Position numbers and translations under genes: made by a program. From Nymphaea colorata (taxonomy: Eukaryota > Streptophyta > Magnoliopsida > Nymphaeales > Nymphaeaceae), in the NCBI RefSeq assembly GCF_008831285.2, contig NC_045146.1:3064001-3128000 (forward strand): a stretch of DNA of 64,000 nt, read 5' to 3'. The notes under the pieces are model-generated. The model was given only the letters and a program-made list of their open reading frames with translations, searched no databases and was not told the DNA's origin. This document shows, piece by piece, positions 44,058 through 55,600 of this stretch; position 1 is the first letter of the stretch, and each line of letters opens with the position of its first letter.

Positions 44058-44258
44058 GTGGCGGGGGAAGAACCTTTCATTCAAGAGGTGGTCTATGAGG
44101 AACGGGTGAAGCTTTGCTCCAAATGCAAAGCCACATCCCACTATACTGAAAGTTGTTTGGTCAACTCTGCCCCACCGCAAGAGAAATGTGTGCAGGTCCC
44201 TGTGTCGCGGGGATGGACTGCGGTAAAGAGTTTACGACACCAAAGACCTTTAAAGTAG
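44058..44258 (+). pseudogene. LINE-2 ORF1 fragment with zinc knuckle
   Basis: An open stretch reading VVYEERVKLCSKCKATSHYTESC: a complete C-X2-C-X4-H-X4-C knuckle of the kind at the end of plant LINE ORF1. The preceding YE.RV..C pattern is also typical. There is no ATG; the 5' part is lost or in other frames. Confidence 0.82.
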
Positions 44259-45049
44259 CCAAGCGGACCGTCAATGGTGGCCCACGAAAGTAACAAACTA
44301 CAACGCAATTGGTACCACTTGTGAGCGGGAGATAATGTTGCTCCTCCATAGAATGGCCTAGGAAAAAGGTATCAAAGTCCTCAACCTCAGATAACGCCCC
44401 TTATCGGGAGGGAGCAGGAGATGCCCTATGGATTTGTTATGGAGTCTCACGGACAATCAAGCACGAAAAACTCACCTCTCACTCCTTTGTTTCTCCCTAT
44501 ATTTACAAAAGTTGGTGAGAGATGAGTTTGCTGAACGAATGCCGAGCAAACCAAACCCCGAGTTCCCATAGGCCAAACCAGCCACAAAAGGTGCGTTTTC
44601 GCAACTGCCTAAGGCGACAACCGCTACTAGAGAAACTACCCAAAGAGCCGGATGGTGATCGCGAAGGGCATCGTAAGGGAGCCCGTGTCCCTCTAAAGGA
44701 GGTAAGCAAGTCCCGTCATCTCTCTCTATTTATTTGCTCTGGGGAGCCCAGCCAGGGCTATGCAATGCAGGTGCAAAATCGGAGTTGGGAAATGAAATGG
44801 ACAGCAAGGGGGAATGTTTTACGGATGCAGATAGTAGAATTGAGAAACCCCTTGATGAGGATATAGTGGGAAACCACACACTACCTGTTTCTATGAATAG
44901 AGTCACACCCAGATGGTCTCAACTGATGTTGAGGAGAGCCTTGACCTGGTGGAATCTATGGAATCTATGTCTGAGGAGATACAACCTGCCATTAATGGCC
45001 AAGGGAGCCGCCAGGAGATGACCCGCATCACAGTTGAAAACCCATTCCT

Positions 45050-45520
45050 ATGAAGATTCTATCGTGGAACGTTAGAGGGTTCTCCCAACCTGCTTCTAGA
45101 CGAGAATTGCAGTTCTTTATTCAAGATTACTTTACTCTCCGGCTCTACGCATTCTACATGGCACTTTGTTGGACAATGTTAAACTGAAAGCTTGGGGACA
45201 CACCCAATGTTCTTGGGCGCTCATTTCAAATGCCACCATGTGTGGAGGAATAGCTAGAGTGGTGATGTTATGGGAGCCCTCTCTCCTCATAGCACGGCCA
45301 GTTCACAGTTCCTCTGCTGTGATAATACTGCAATGCAAATGCCGTCGTTTTGGAGCTGACTTGTTTGTTGTGGGAGCATACCTCCACCCAAATCCCTTGA
45401 GGAGATCCCAAGAACTATTTGAACTTAGCCATTGCCTCAGCAGATTGAATGGACCAAGCTGTTTACTATGAGATTTTAATGCTATGAGGGCATGAGCAGA
45501 CAAAACAGGTCAACTTCCAA
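45050..45520 (+). pseudogene. LINE-2 endonuclease remnant
   Basis: From ATG 45050: MKILSWNVRGFSQPASRREL, the start of the APE-type endonuclease of LINE ORF2 with the catalytic-site Asn. Shifted frames continue with a VVGAYLHPNPLRRSQ block and a DFNAMRA-like block (45470-45490). Nonfunctional. Confidence 0.85.
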
Positions 45521-46048
45521 ATCTTCAAAGCTGCACCATGTTTGACTCCTTTATCTGAGCAGCCCAAGAACTTGAGATCATAGACGATGCATCGCAGAGT
45601 TTTATATGGAGCAATAATAGAAAGGGGGATGCCCTTATTGAATGTCTCTTGGACTGGGCGCTAATCAACCGCAACTAGTTGGAGCTCCTTTATGCTTATC
45701 CACAGCTAAGAGTCCTGCCTAGAACTACCTTTGACAGTAACTCACTCCTCCTTTCCATCTTGGAGACACAGTCCAAACCTTTGGAAAGGCCTTGTTCAAA
45801 AATTCTTCAACTGTTGGACTCTAAGCGAGGGATGTGCAGATGTGATTAGGAAAGCTTGGATGGAGATCTCCCATGGATGCCACATGATCAAATTAGTCTG
45901 CAAGCTGGAATGTGCTCGGAAGCATTTGGCCAAATGGAACTCCATGGTTTTTGGAAATACTACCCAACGCAGTGCCAAGCTGAAGGAAGAATTGAGGAAA
46001 ATTGAGAATGGGTAAGGGAATGTTGGGCACATCGATGGAGAGAAGGAA

Positions 46049-47435
46049 ATGATGTTGCGACAAGAATTGCAAGGTGCCTTGGAGGAAGACTACCTCCTAT
46101 GGAAGCAGAAAGATCGAGCCCTCTGGCTCACAGACGGTGACAAGAACACTAATTTCTTCCAATCCAAGGTCAAGACTCATCAAAAAAGAAATTTCATATC
46201 TGCCTTACTGATAAATGGTTCTTTAGTAGACTCTCCGAAACAAGTAAAACCTTGCAAGTGCAGATTTCTTTCAGAAATTTTACGTTGTTGATGAATCTGA
46301 CGACATGATTATGCTTGATGGCTGCCCAGTAGGACCAGGTCTGACCCAAGATGAAGCATCCTTGCTTTTGAGCCTCGTGACTAATGAAAAGGTTCCAAAG
46401 GCTGTTTTTGACTTTGGTAGTGACAAGGCATCTGGGCCCGATGGTTTCACTGCAGGGCTTTTCAAAACATATTGGCTTGTGGTGGGCAAAGAAGTTTTTG
46501 AGGATATAAAGGACTTCTTCCAAATTGATCGACTTGTGAAAAAGATCATTAGAACTCACCTGGTGCTCATTCGCTGATTTTAGACTCATCACTCTATACA
46601 ATTGTATTTACAAGTTTATAACTAAAATCATGGTCGCCATGATGAGACCCTTTCTAGGGCGCATTCTAGGACAGGAACAAGGAGCTTTCCTTTCTTCAAG
46701 GCTCATCCATGAGCAGATCCTCTTAGCACCTGTAGTGATTAATACCCTGGACCACCATAATAGGGCATCCCTCTTGCTTAAGTTGAACCTTTCGAAGGCA
46801 TATGATAGGGTCAACCATGACTTCCTCTGCAAGGCTATCGATTGCTTAGCTTTTCCCCCCTTCATGGAGAGAGAGAATCATGATCTGTGTGCGATCGGTG
46901 TCATATGCTATGGTAATTACTGGTAGAGAAGGAGAATTTTTTGAGGCCAGCAGGGGACTTAGACAAGGAGACCCCCTCTCCCCATACCTATTCTTAATCG
47001 TCATGAAAATGTTCATAAGGAAACTTAAGGCCGAATATCGTCTGGGGAACTTGAAAGTTCCCAAGCCAAGAGGCAGTCCTTACCCTCCTCTAGCTCTTCT
47101 CTTCACGGAAGACATCATCCTCTTCTGTAGTGCGAAGGAAAGTGTGATTACCTGTTTAAGTCGGGTGTTCCAGGAGTTTGAACTCAGGGCTGGTATGAAA
47201 TGCAGCCCCGCCAAGTCTACGATCGCTGTCTTCCACACTTGATGATCTCAAATGCAACAACAATTCTGGGGTGGAACGTGAGGGATCTTCCACACTCTTA
47301 CCTAAGTTTGCCGCTCGTCGGAGGAAAACTCAATGAGGACTTATGCCGACCTCTAGTGGAAAAGGTTCAAGGCAAGCTAAGTGGCTGGAATAGAAACCAA
47401 GACTCCTTCGCAGAGAGAATCTACCTAGTTTAGCA
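46049..47435 (+). pseudogene. LINE-2 reverse transcriptase remnant
   Basis: Blocks in order: LWLTDGDKNTNFFQSKVKTH, DKASGPDGFTAGLFKTYW, QGAFLSSRLIHEQILLA, LNLSKAYDRVNHDFL (motif A with Asp), RGLRQGDPLSPYLF (motif B), then LFTEDIILFCSA where active elements have YADD, then MKCSPAKS and YLSLPLVGGKL. Several frames and an altered catalytic motif show it is dead. Confidence 0.9.
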
Positions 47436-47830
47436 CACATTACTGCAAGTATTTTTGTTTCTGGAGTCGGGCATTCCACCTTCCAAACGGAACAATGCTA
47501 ACCCTGAAAAATCTCGTGACTAGCTTCATTCGGGGAGAAACTGACGACATTCGACACTACCACCTTGTTGGTTGGGATACCCTTTATCTTCCTATCCCGT
47601 AGGGTGCTATCGGCATTAGAGATATTCAGCTGCTTAACAAGGCTTTCATGGTGCAGTGGGGCATAAAAGTCTGCACCCAAGATTCCAAATACCTCAGAAA
47701 TTCGAGTTTGTGGATGCTTAAGCCTTCGGCTGCAGCTTCTTCCTCTTGGAAAGCTATCATCTTATCCAATGAAGCCTTGACAATGGAACCACCTCCGGCA
47801 GCTTTGTAGTGGAAGTCCCTCTAGACTTAC

Positions 47831-48323
47831 CTTCTTCATTTATTTAAAGAAAAAATGCATCATAAAAATTTATTTTATGACAACTCTCTAACCTAATGGC
47901 TAGTGTTCAGCAGGTCTGAATCTCCAAGACGGGTTTGCCAACTATACGCGGAGGCAAATAAAAAGGGGGCCATTTGGACAGTTCTTCGCGCATCAGAATA
48001 ATTATTTTGGTTAATCAACTGTTGAAACCCTCCAACTATTCCATAACCTTTCTTTTTCTTTGTATGTCATTTAGGTCACGGTTTATTTCTGTGGATCTCG
48101 TATCCACGGTTTTGACGTTTGACTCTATTGGAGGCGCTCCGTAACCAGGTATCAAATTGAATCCGATTTAAGTAATCGCGCAATTCAACTTTTTCATATT
48201 CGGTTTTGGAACCTGATCTGCAGTCTTGGAGATGGATGCGGTATTGCTGTGTTCAGCTTGGGCTATAGTAAGACAAGAGGAGGTTGTATATTTGAAAAAA
48301 AAAATAAATAAATTGACAGTAAT
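47831..48323. other. Between LINE-2 and tRNA; no gene recognised
   Basis: Ordinary sequence with no supported ORF. Confidence 0.5.
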
Positions 48324-48327
48324 AAAA
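48324..48327 (-). terminator. RNA polymerase III terminator of the tRNA-Glu gene
   Basis: TTTT on the minus strand, four nucleotides past the discriminator base. Confidence 0.8.
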
Positions 48328-48331
48328 GTAG

Positions 48332-48404
48332 TTCCGTTGCCGGGACTCGAACCCGGGTCTCTCGGGTGAGAGCCGAGTATCCTAACCAACTAGACTACAA
48401 CGGA
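48332..48404 (-). tRNA. trnE-CUC: tRNA-Glu (anticodon CTC)
   Basis: 73 nt on the minus strand, folding into a full cloverleaf: acceptor TCCGTTG with CAACGGA and discriminator A; anticodon stem CTCGG/CCGAG with loop CTCTCAC, so the anticodon is CTC (48368-48370); T arm CCGGG-TTCGAGT-CCCGG. The D arm contains AGTTGGTTAGG. The internal B box GGTTCGAGTCC is intact. There is no intron and no encoded CCA. A T4 run follows 4 nt after the 3' end. It decodes GAG in cytosolic translation. It has no SINE-like tail. Confidence 0.98.
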
Positions 48405-49613
48405 AGTGATGGTTAATTATCCCTTCTTTCGTTTCTACAAGTTTATGAACCGGGAAGCTCAGATTCAAAAAAGTATGGTAATTGGTACACTCACACGTCA
48501 GTATATTGTGTAAAATATAGATATGCAAAATAGTTCAAAACATTTTGTCCGGGATTAGATGATTGATCAAGTTAGGAAAATGCGCTGAACATGTTACTGC
48601 AAAAACCATTGCAGAACTCTTCCTTAACGCAGGCATTGCGAGTAGATTAGATTCATTCTATCGGGTCAGATACAATCTGGACCATGCCAGACAATATGTG
48701 AATCCCAAATGCAACAACAGGTCCAAATCCACCTCAATCTGAACTTTATCCTGTAAGCCGGTAATGATCTTTGATACAAAACATTTATAAGTAGTGCCAA
48801 ATCCATGCATAAAAGGATCTAAGCATTTCTTATGTGCGCAAGCACCCAAGCGTTGCGCTCAATCTTGGGCTCACGCTTGTGGAATTTAATCCATTCCAAA
48901 ACCCCACGGTTTTCCTTGTCATCCGATACGGTACGCATATTGAGGTTAAACAACAGACAAGATGATCAATTGCTGGCTTATGTTGCAGGCATGCCCCATT
49001 TCACACTGATGTGTTGTCCTATTCATATAATTTTAAGCACAGAAAGACTGCATAAAATGATGTATTCCGCGTATTGCAAGGGTGCCTGTGACGTTGCTGC
49101 TGAAGGATCATAAGCTCATTTCTTAGACAAATTTGAGATGAACCGGAAATACCGCCCAGAGAGGCTTAGAGAATTGATAAACATTCTATTCCACAAGTTT
49201 AATCATAGCTCATTTCTTGGACAAATTTGAGATGAACCAGAAATACTGCCCAGAGAGGCTTAGAGAATTGATAAACATTCTATTCCACAAGTTTATCACC
49301 CACCAGGGAGGTAAATGGAGGAAATAAATTATCACATTGTGCCCTATGACTCCGAGTAGGGTCCCAGATTGACGAAGCAAAATAGTCACTGAAGGTACAG
49401 TAGCAGGAAAAGTACAGCCTTGTTGTACACACTCAATGCAAAACACATCAACGCAAATTTGTTTATTGTCCAGTGAGAGAAGCTAAAAATGATTCTACCG
49501 ACTGCATACTGTAAATACTTCACTCAAAAATAGTAGACGCTAGACCTGATTCCTAATATAAGACCAATACAACCAGCATCCACCTTCGTCACTCAAGGCC
49601 CCAACAGCGTGAA
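48405..49613. other. Downstream region of the 14-3-3 gene
   Basis: Probably contains the 14-3-3 3' UTR at its right end. A 95-bp tandem duplication lies at 49113-49302. No independent gene recognised. Confidence 0.5.
49113..49302. repeat. 95-bp tandem duplication
   Basis: AGCTCATTTCTTxGACAAAT starts at 49113 and again at 49208; the copies share GCCCAGAGAGGCTTAGAGAA and differ at a few bases. Confidence 0.93.
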
Positions 49614-52600
49614 TCACTGCAATGCAAAGGGTAGTCAGCAAACAACTTTTCAAAAAGTTGGTAAACCAGGATAAGCTTGAAACTTGAATTTTGGAAAGCA
49701 AATCACCTCTCCATTTTCCTCTTTACCACTGGTAGAGATATCCATTTTTTGGTCTTCAGCTGCCATTAATTCATCAACGGAGATCAGTATAAAGGTACAT
49801 ACGAGAAAGATATTGATTTGACAAGAAACAGAATAGACAGCCATATGTTTTAAAAGCAAGTCCCTTTAAAAGCTAGGTTGTCCCCTATCATTCACAACAG
49901 AAAATCCATTCCAATTATGAAAGCCGAAAATACTTTTGTTAATTCTTCAGGAAGACGTTCAAGAATCTCATCAATGGGGAAGAGATGAAGCTCAGACCAG
50001 AGATACGGATGGGTAATTCAACTGCCCCTAGCAACTCAGGTTCTTCACAGAATGGTTCACAGGCATCCAAGCAAGCCATGAAGTAGTATGAACCAATGTT
50101 GTAAACTTCATAACTTGACCCATATCGGTAGGTTGAAAGGTTAGATGCCATGATATACCATGAACAATGTTGTAAAACTCATAACTTGAACCATATCAGT
50201 GGGTTGAAAAGTTAGATGTGATACAAACGTCAGCTTATGTCATGCAATGTAACCTGAAAAATTGCAATTCAGTTTTAAATACTAAAAAACTGTAAAAAAA
50301 AAAATCAGAAAAGTACCCAAAAGGAAAGGGAAACAGGAACAAAGATCTCACAATGGGAAAACATGGATTGTATAGACAATTATACGTTACGCAACGCAGA
50401 ACGTGCACACTTTCACTAGAAGTAATTAAAAATTACCACTTAAATTACTCTGAATACTAAAACAGGTACTGAGAAACAAATCAAATCAATTGCCGAAGAT
50501 GAAAGCTCAAAACATGATGGTGCTATTATAGAATTCGATTGGAGCCTTCATATGACTGTCACCGTAGGACACATGGTCAATGTTATAAAAGGCGTAGCGT
50601 ATCGCGTATCGGTCGGGCTGACCTATACGCTGTATCGTAACGTATCGTAAACGTAGCGTAGCGTATCGTAAAATTAATTTTTTAATTTTAAAAAATATTT
50701 AAAAATCAGAAAAAATAGACAAAAATTATTAAAAATCTGAAAAAATAAACAAAAAATCAGAAATCAAGAAAAATATATTCAAATATAAAAAAGATCATCA
50801 TACATAAGGAACATTCATGTGTGTCAACAACGCATTCAAAAACTAGAAATTAGATATTCAAAATAACATAATAAGCATCCATCACAATTTTAAACTTGAA
50901 AATTTTATAGAATCTTAAGACTTAGAGTCTTAGGACTTTGAGTTTTAGGACTTATATTACATCACAATTTTATAAGTTCAAAACATATAGTTATCAACTT
51001 ATCATCTTTCATGATTTAACGATAATATTTTCCAAATCGATGAATCCTTGGTTATTTTTTATGAAAATGTGCAAAATCTCTCCCTCCTACGTCTCTTGGA
51101 GTTTTTAAATACAAGAAGAGAGAGAGGGAGGAGTATTTAAACTTTAAAAAATAAAAAATTTTGTGTTTTAACCCGTATCGCATGTATCGTGCGATACATG
51201 TACGATACAGACGCGTATCGTCTTTAAACAGCGTATCGTATAGGTTTTCTTGACCTATACGATACGTATCGTACGATACGCATCCGTATCGTACGATACG
51301 GATAACATTGCACATGGTTATTAGGAAAGCAACAATAACAATTTAGGAAAATAACATACTTCACTTTTCTCAATCCAGGCACTGCGATAATAAGCTAGTG
51401 ATACCCCAAAAAAAAGTGACTAAAATAGCAGGCAAGTAGAAAAAACCATAAAGTAAAAGCTTTCAATTACCTCCATCCTCGGGGATGTCAGATGTCCATA
51501 GTGTTAGGTTGTCCCTCAGCAGTTGCATAATCAAAGTGCTGTCTTTGTAAGATTCTTCACTTAAAGTGTCAAGTTCAGAAATAGCCTCATCAAAGGCTTG
51601 CTTTGCAAGGTGGCAAGCTCTGCACCGAAAAGAAAAGATCCACAGAACCACATTACACACCACGTAAACTATTTGTCAAGGTATTGATCTCATGCACTAG
51701 ACAAAATGTCAACGAGCTGTATAAAGCATACCTCTCTGGTGAATTCATGATTTCATAATAAAAAACTGAAAAATTTAATGCTAATCCCAATCTAATGGGA
51801 TGTGTGGATGGCAAGTCAGCCTCCGCTGCACTTGAAGCTGTCTGCAAGACAATTATAAAAACAAAAAGGGGCACTAATCAGATCCATTTCATAATGCACA
51901 TTCTTTTCAGAAATCAAATTTCTGATTTACTCTCTTTCTAAGAGAACTTTTTATCTAATACTTGTTTCCGAACTTTAAAAGTAAAACAACTAAAGCAACT
52001 AATCATAGTTCATACTGTAGTAGACAGCAATGAACTTTTCATATTTGAAACAGTTTCCGCTACAACCTCATGCAGTACAAGCAAGTTACAAGGATGGATA
52101 AAAGTTCCAAAGTCTGGATTTCTCAAATGCCCACATGATCTAATCAAAATAAATAGCACAAGTTGAACCCCAAAGTTCTAAACTAACCATACCCAATCTG
52201 CAGAAGATCTTGCATAGTTCCATATACAACCATGTTTAAATCACTTTTACAGTTGCCTGCACAAGATGCAGAAGAAATACACAAGCACAAAGTGCCACCT
52301 CCCTAAATAAAGTTGGCCAACATGGAAAAGCACCAAAACAACCAGAAATTTCTCAATCCATTGTAAGCAAATTCCTAACAAATGTTTACTGACTCTTATC
52401 AACAAAAATTTTCTTGGGGTATTAATTGGGAAGTTTGCCTTTTAAAACTTGTAAATAAATAACAGAAAATTTATGTTTGGCTTTTCTATATTAATTTTGT
52501 TACAAAAACACTAGTACATATTCATATTTCATAGTTATTAAACTGTCCAAATAAACCATACCACAAATATCACAATATTCTCGAAAATATCATGATATTA

Positions 52601-55600
52601 ACGAGAAAAATCATAAGAACAAAAGAAGCCCCAAAAATGCATGAAAAACCGTGGAAATGTTTTTTCATGCATTTTTTTTCCTGGTTTTCCCCCTTTTTCG
52701 TTTTTTTTTTTAATTTTTTAAGGTTAGTGACATCATGGATTCACCTTTAAACTTAAATTAAATTATTTATTATCCTTCAAATCACCATTAAGACATTACT
52801 TTTATCATTTTATATAGTTTTGCTAATGTCTTCTTATTAGTTTACATTTGATCTATTTTTATTTAATGTTTAGGATTTTTTTATTTTTCCAAAATTTGCA
52901 GAGATTCTGCTGAAATTTTCCCAAAAGACAACTTTGCCTAAAAATACCCGAGCAAAACCTCACAGTTAAAAACCCAAAAATGATATTTGTGGTTATGAAA
53001 AAAACCACCAAAAAATTAAAATATACCAACTTTTTTCTGAAAAACATGCAATGTTGTAAAAAGCGAATCGTAAGCCGTATCGGTAATGCTTTAAGATACG
53101 CTGTATTGTAAAATATCGTAATGTATCATAACTGTATCCTTTAAAAAAAAAAGAAAAAATTCTGAAAAAAAGTTAAAAATTAGTGTATCGTAAGTCGTAA
53201 CTATATCGTAACGTACCTGAATGGCTGTGACATAATTGTATCGTTCTGTATCATACGATACGATGCATGTATCGTAAATATATGATACAAGTGGTGTATC
53301 GTATCACATTTTTGAAACGCGACGATACGTATCGTACAACACTGAAAATACGGTTAAAAAAACAACACTCTCAGGTTTCTTTTCTTTTTTTTTCCTTGAT
53401 CTAGAACTTCATAGTTCATACAGTTATAATCCACAAAAACACAGCAAGCATATACAGGCAAAAGTGTTTGAACACAAATGATAGAAAGACTGGCTAGTTT
53501 CTCGTCAAGTGGACCAGATTCCCATGGCTTAATAGGAACTGATACGTTCCAATTGGGTTGAGTCAAAGCGGATGAGGGTAGCTCAACCCAGCACATGGCT
53601 TCAATTGATTTACTCCCAATGTCACATGGACATGCCTGGCATAGGAAGCCTCACCCATGTCAACAGTCGACATAGCTGGACAGAGGTGCAGATGTGGGAC
53701 ATGGCTTGGACATGGCAGACACATATTTTGAATTCTTTTGGTATATCTCAATATTATTTGTTCACAAATTTACATTATGCAAATACAGAAATTGAATATG
53801 TGTATCTGGATATTTATATATGCATGTCCCTGCACCCATGTTTTGTTAAATTACTTCACAACAATGTCTACACCTGCACCTTTGTCCACACCATGTACCG
53901 AGTGATGGTTACGATCATCCACCCGTTTCAGTCCTAGTTGATGACCCAGCATATTATTCTCCAGACCCATTAAAGAGACAGATCCATTCAAATAGATCCA
54001 ATGGGTCCTGCCTCCTACACTGATTCCTTTTGGTGCTGTTCTCCCAAAATATTGCAATTTTTTAACGTTTTTTTCTTTTTTTCCTTATTTTTTTCATTTT
54101 TAGCATGATATTTTTTGAAAAAAAATAGTAATATTTGTGACAATGATTCAGATATACATTTCATAGGAGGCTTAATTCATCTTTTTTTCAATCAAAGAAT
54201 GGTAGATCCTGCAAGGTTCAAATCTAACTACAATATGTTACCCAGGTTCACCAGGACGTCAGATAAAAACATATGGAGAAAAAGGATAGGCAAGATCCAA
54301 GTTCTTCCAGCCTAAGCAACTTGAACCAAGACCAACATGCACTTCGTACCAATCTCATATGCCAGGTAATTGAGGAATTACATTTCTCTCAGTCCAAAGG
54401 AAGTAAGAAGGCACTTTTCCCCTAACAATGAGAACCAGTTTTTTTAGGTTAAAAAGAATACGAATTGACAAACTTACTGCAACGTAAGCATCATCCATCA
54501 ACTAAGTAGCCAAAAGCACCAAATAGCAACCATGTGTCAAGCACCTAACAGGTCTAGTTGGTTTAGCTGGAAGCCTGAAACTGAAGCCCCACAAAATAAA
54601 CTTTTGGATCATAATTAACTACTACCAGTATGAGGTACAATATAGAAGAAAATATAAAGTCTAGAATCCATAAACAGATTGATGAAATGCAAAGTTGCCT
54701 CCCTCAGGCTCTAACCTCCTCAGAGGTACAAAAATATGAAATGCAAAAATTGCTTTAGAAATAGACCAGCCATGTCAGCCGTCACCACATGGCCTAAAGA
54801 GAAACTAATTGATCATTAAGCCAGTAGATGAACTTGATCAGTCAGAAAACACGGTACAACAAAGCACATACCACATCGCTAGCTGATGCTGTATTGTCTA
54901 GGTCATACTCCAGTTTCCTGAACATAATTTTAAGTTATGATAATCATGTGATGAATTCCTTTATGTGTATATACATGAATGTATAAGTGAAGATCTTTAA
55001 CAAATACAACGGGATCAACTGATCAAGCATGACCTTATTTAATGAGTTCAAAAAAAAAACTAGGAATATTTCCAGTCTCAGCCACCTCCCAAAAACATCA
55101 TGTTGCCCAAACCCCTAACTTTTCTTTGTCCCCTTCACTTCAAATTAAAAGTAAACTTCCTGTTCAGATTGTTCCTTTATTCTCCAGTAAAATATACCAA
55201 AAATAATCTTATAGAAGGGTCCAGCAGACTCCCTTCTAAGAATAATCATTTATACCAGACAAGCCAAGAGATGCCATGCTGAAGTCAATCACCCTTTACG
55301 AATTATAATGTACACATTAATTGGACTTTTTAAATATCCAGACCGAAAACTTCAAACATCAATATGCATACCAATGATTACTGCCATGATGACTCCTTGA
55401 ACCAAAAAACTTCACTGCATTGAAATCAAAATGGATAGTTTGAACAATACAAACAACCAAATAGGAAAAAACAAAAAAATTATTATTCCTAGCAGTATAA
55501 ATCATTTATTATACAAATTTACAAACAAAAAAAAACAAGTACGCTGCTTAATTGAACATAATATTGGATCTTCCGGTTCTCTTTCTGAGGAATTATATGT

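Larger units (their letters stand above)
44041..47830 (+). mobile_element. Second L1-type LINE (LINE-2), heavily decayed
   Basis: Plus-strand pieces in the order CCHC knuckle, endonuclease, RT, each in several frames. More eroded than LINE-1 and unlike it in composition (not C/T-rich), so a different subfamily. No zf-RVT block or poly(A) found before the similarity fades near 47830; the ends are uncertain. Confidence 0.88.

Noticed and set aside
48332-48404. tRNA-like sequence as the head of a SINE
   Set aside because: The full cloverleaf with intact acceptor pairing, T4 terminator and no tRNA-unrelated body or tail argue for a real tRNA gene.
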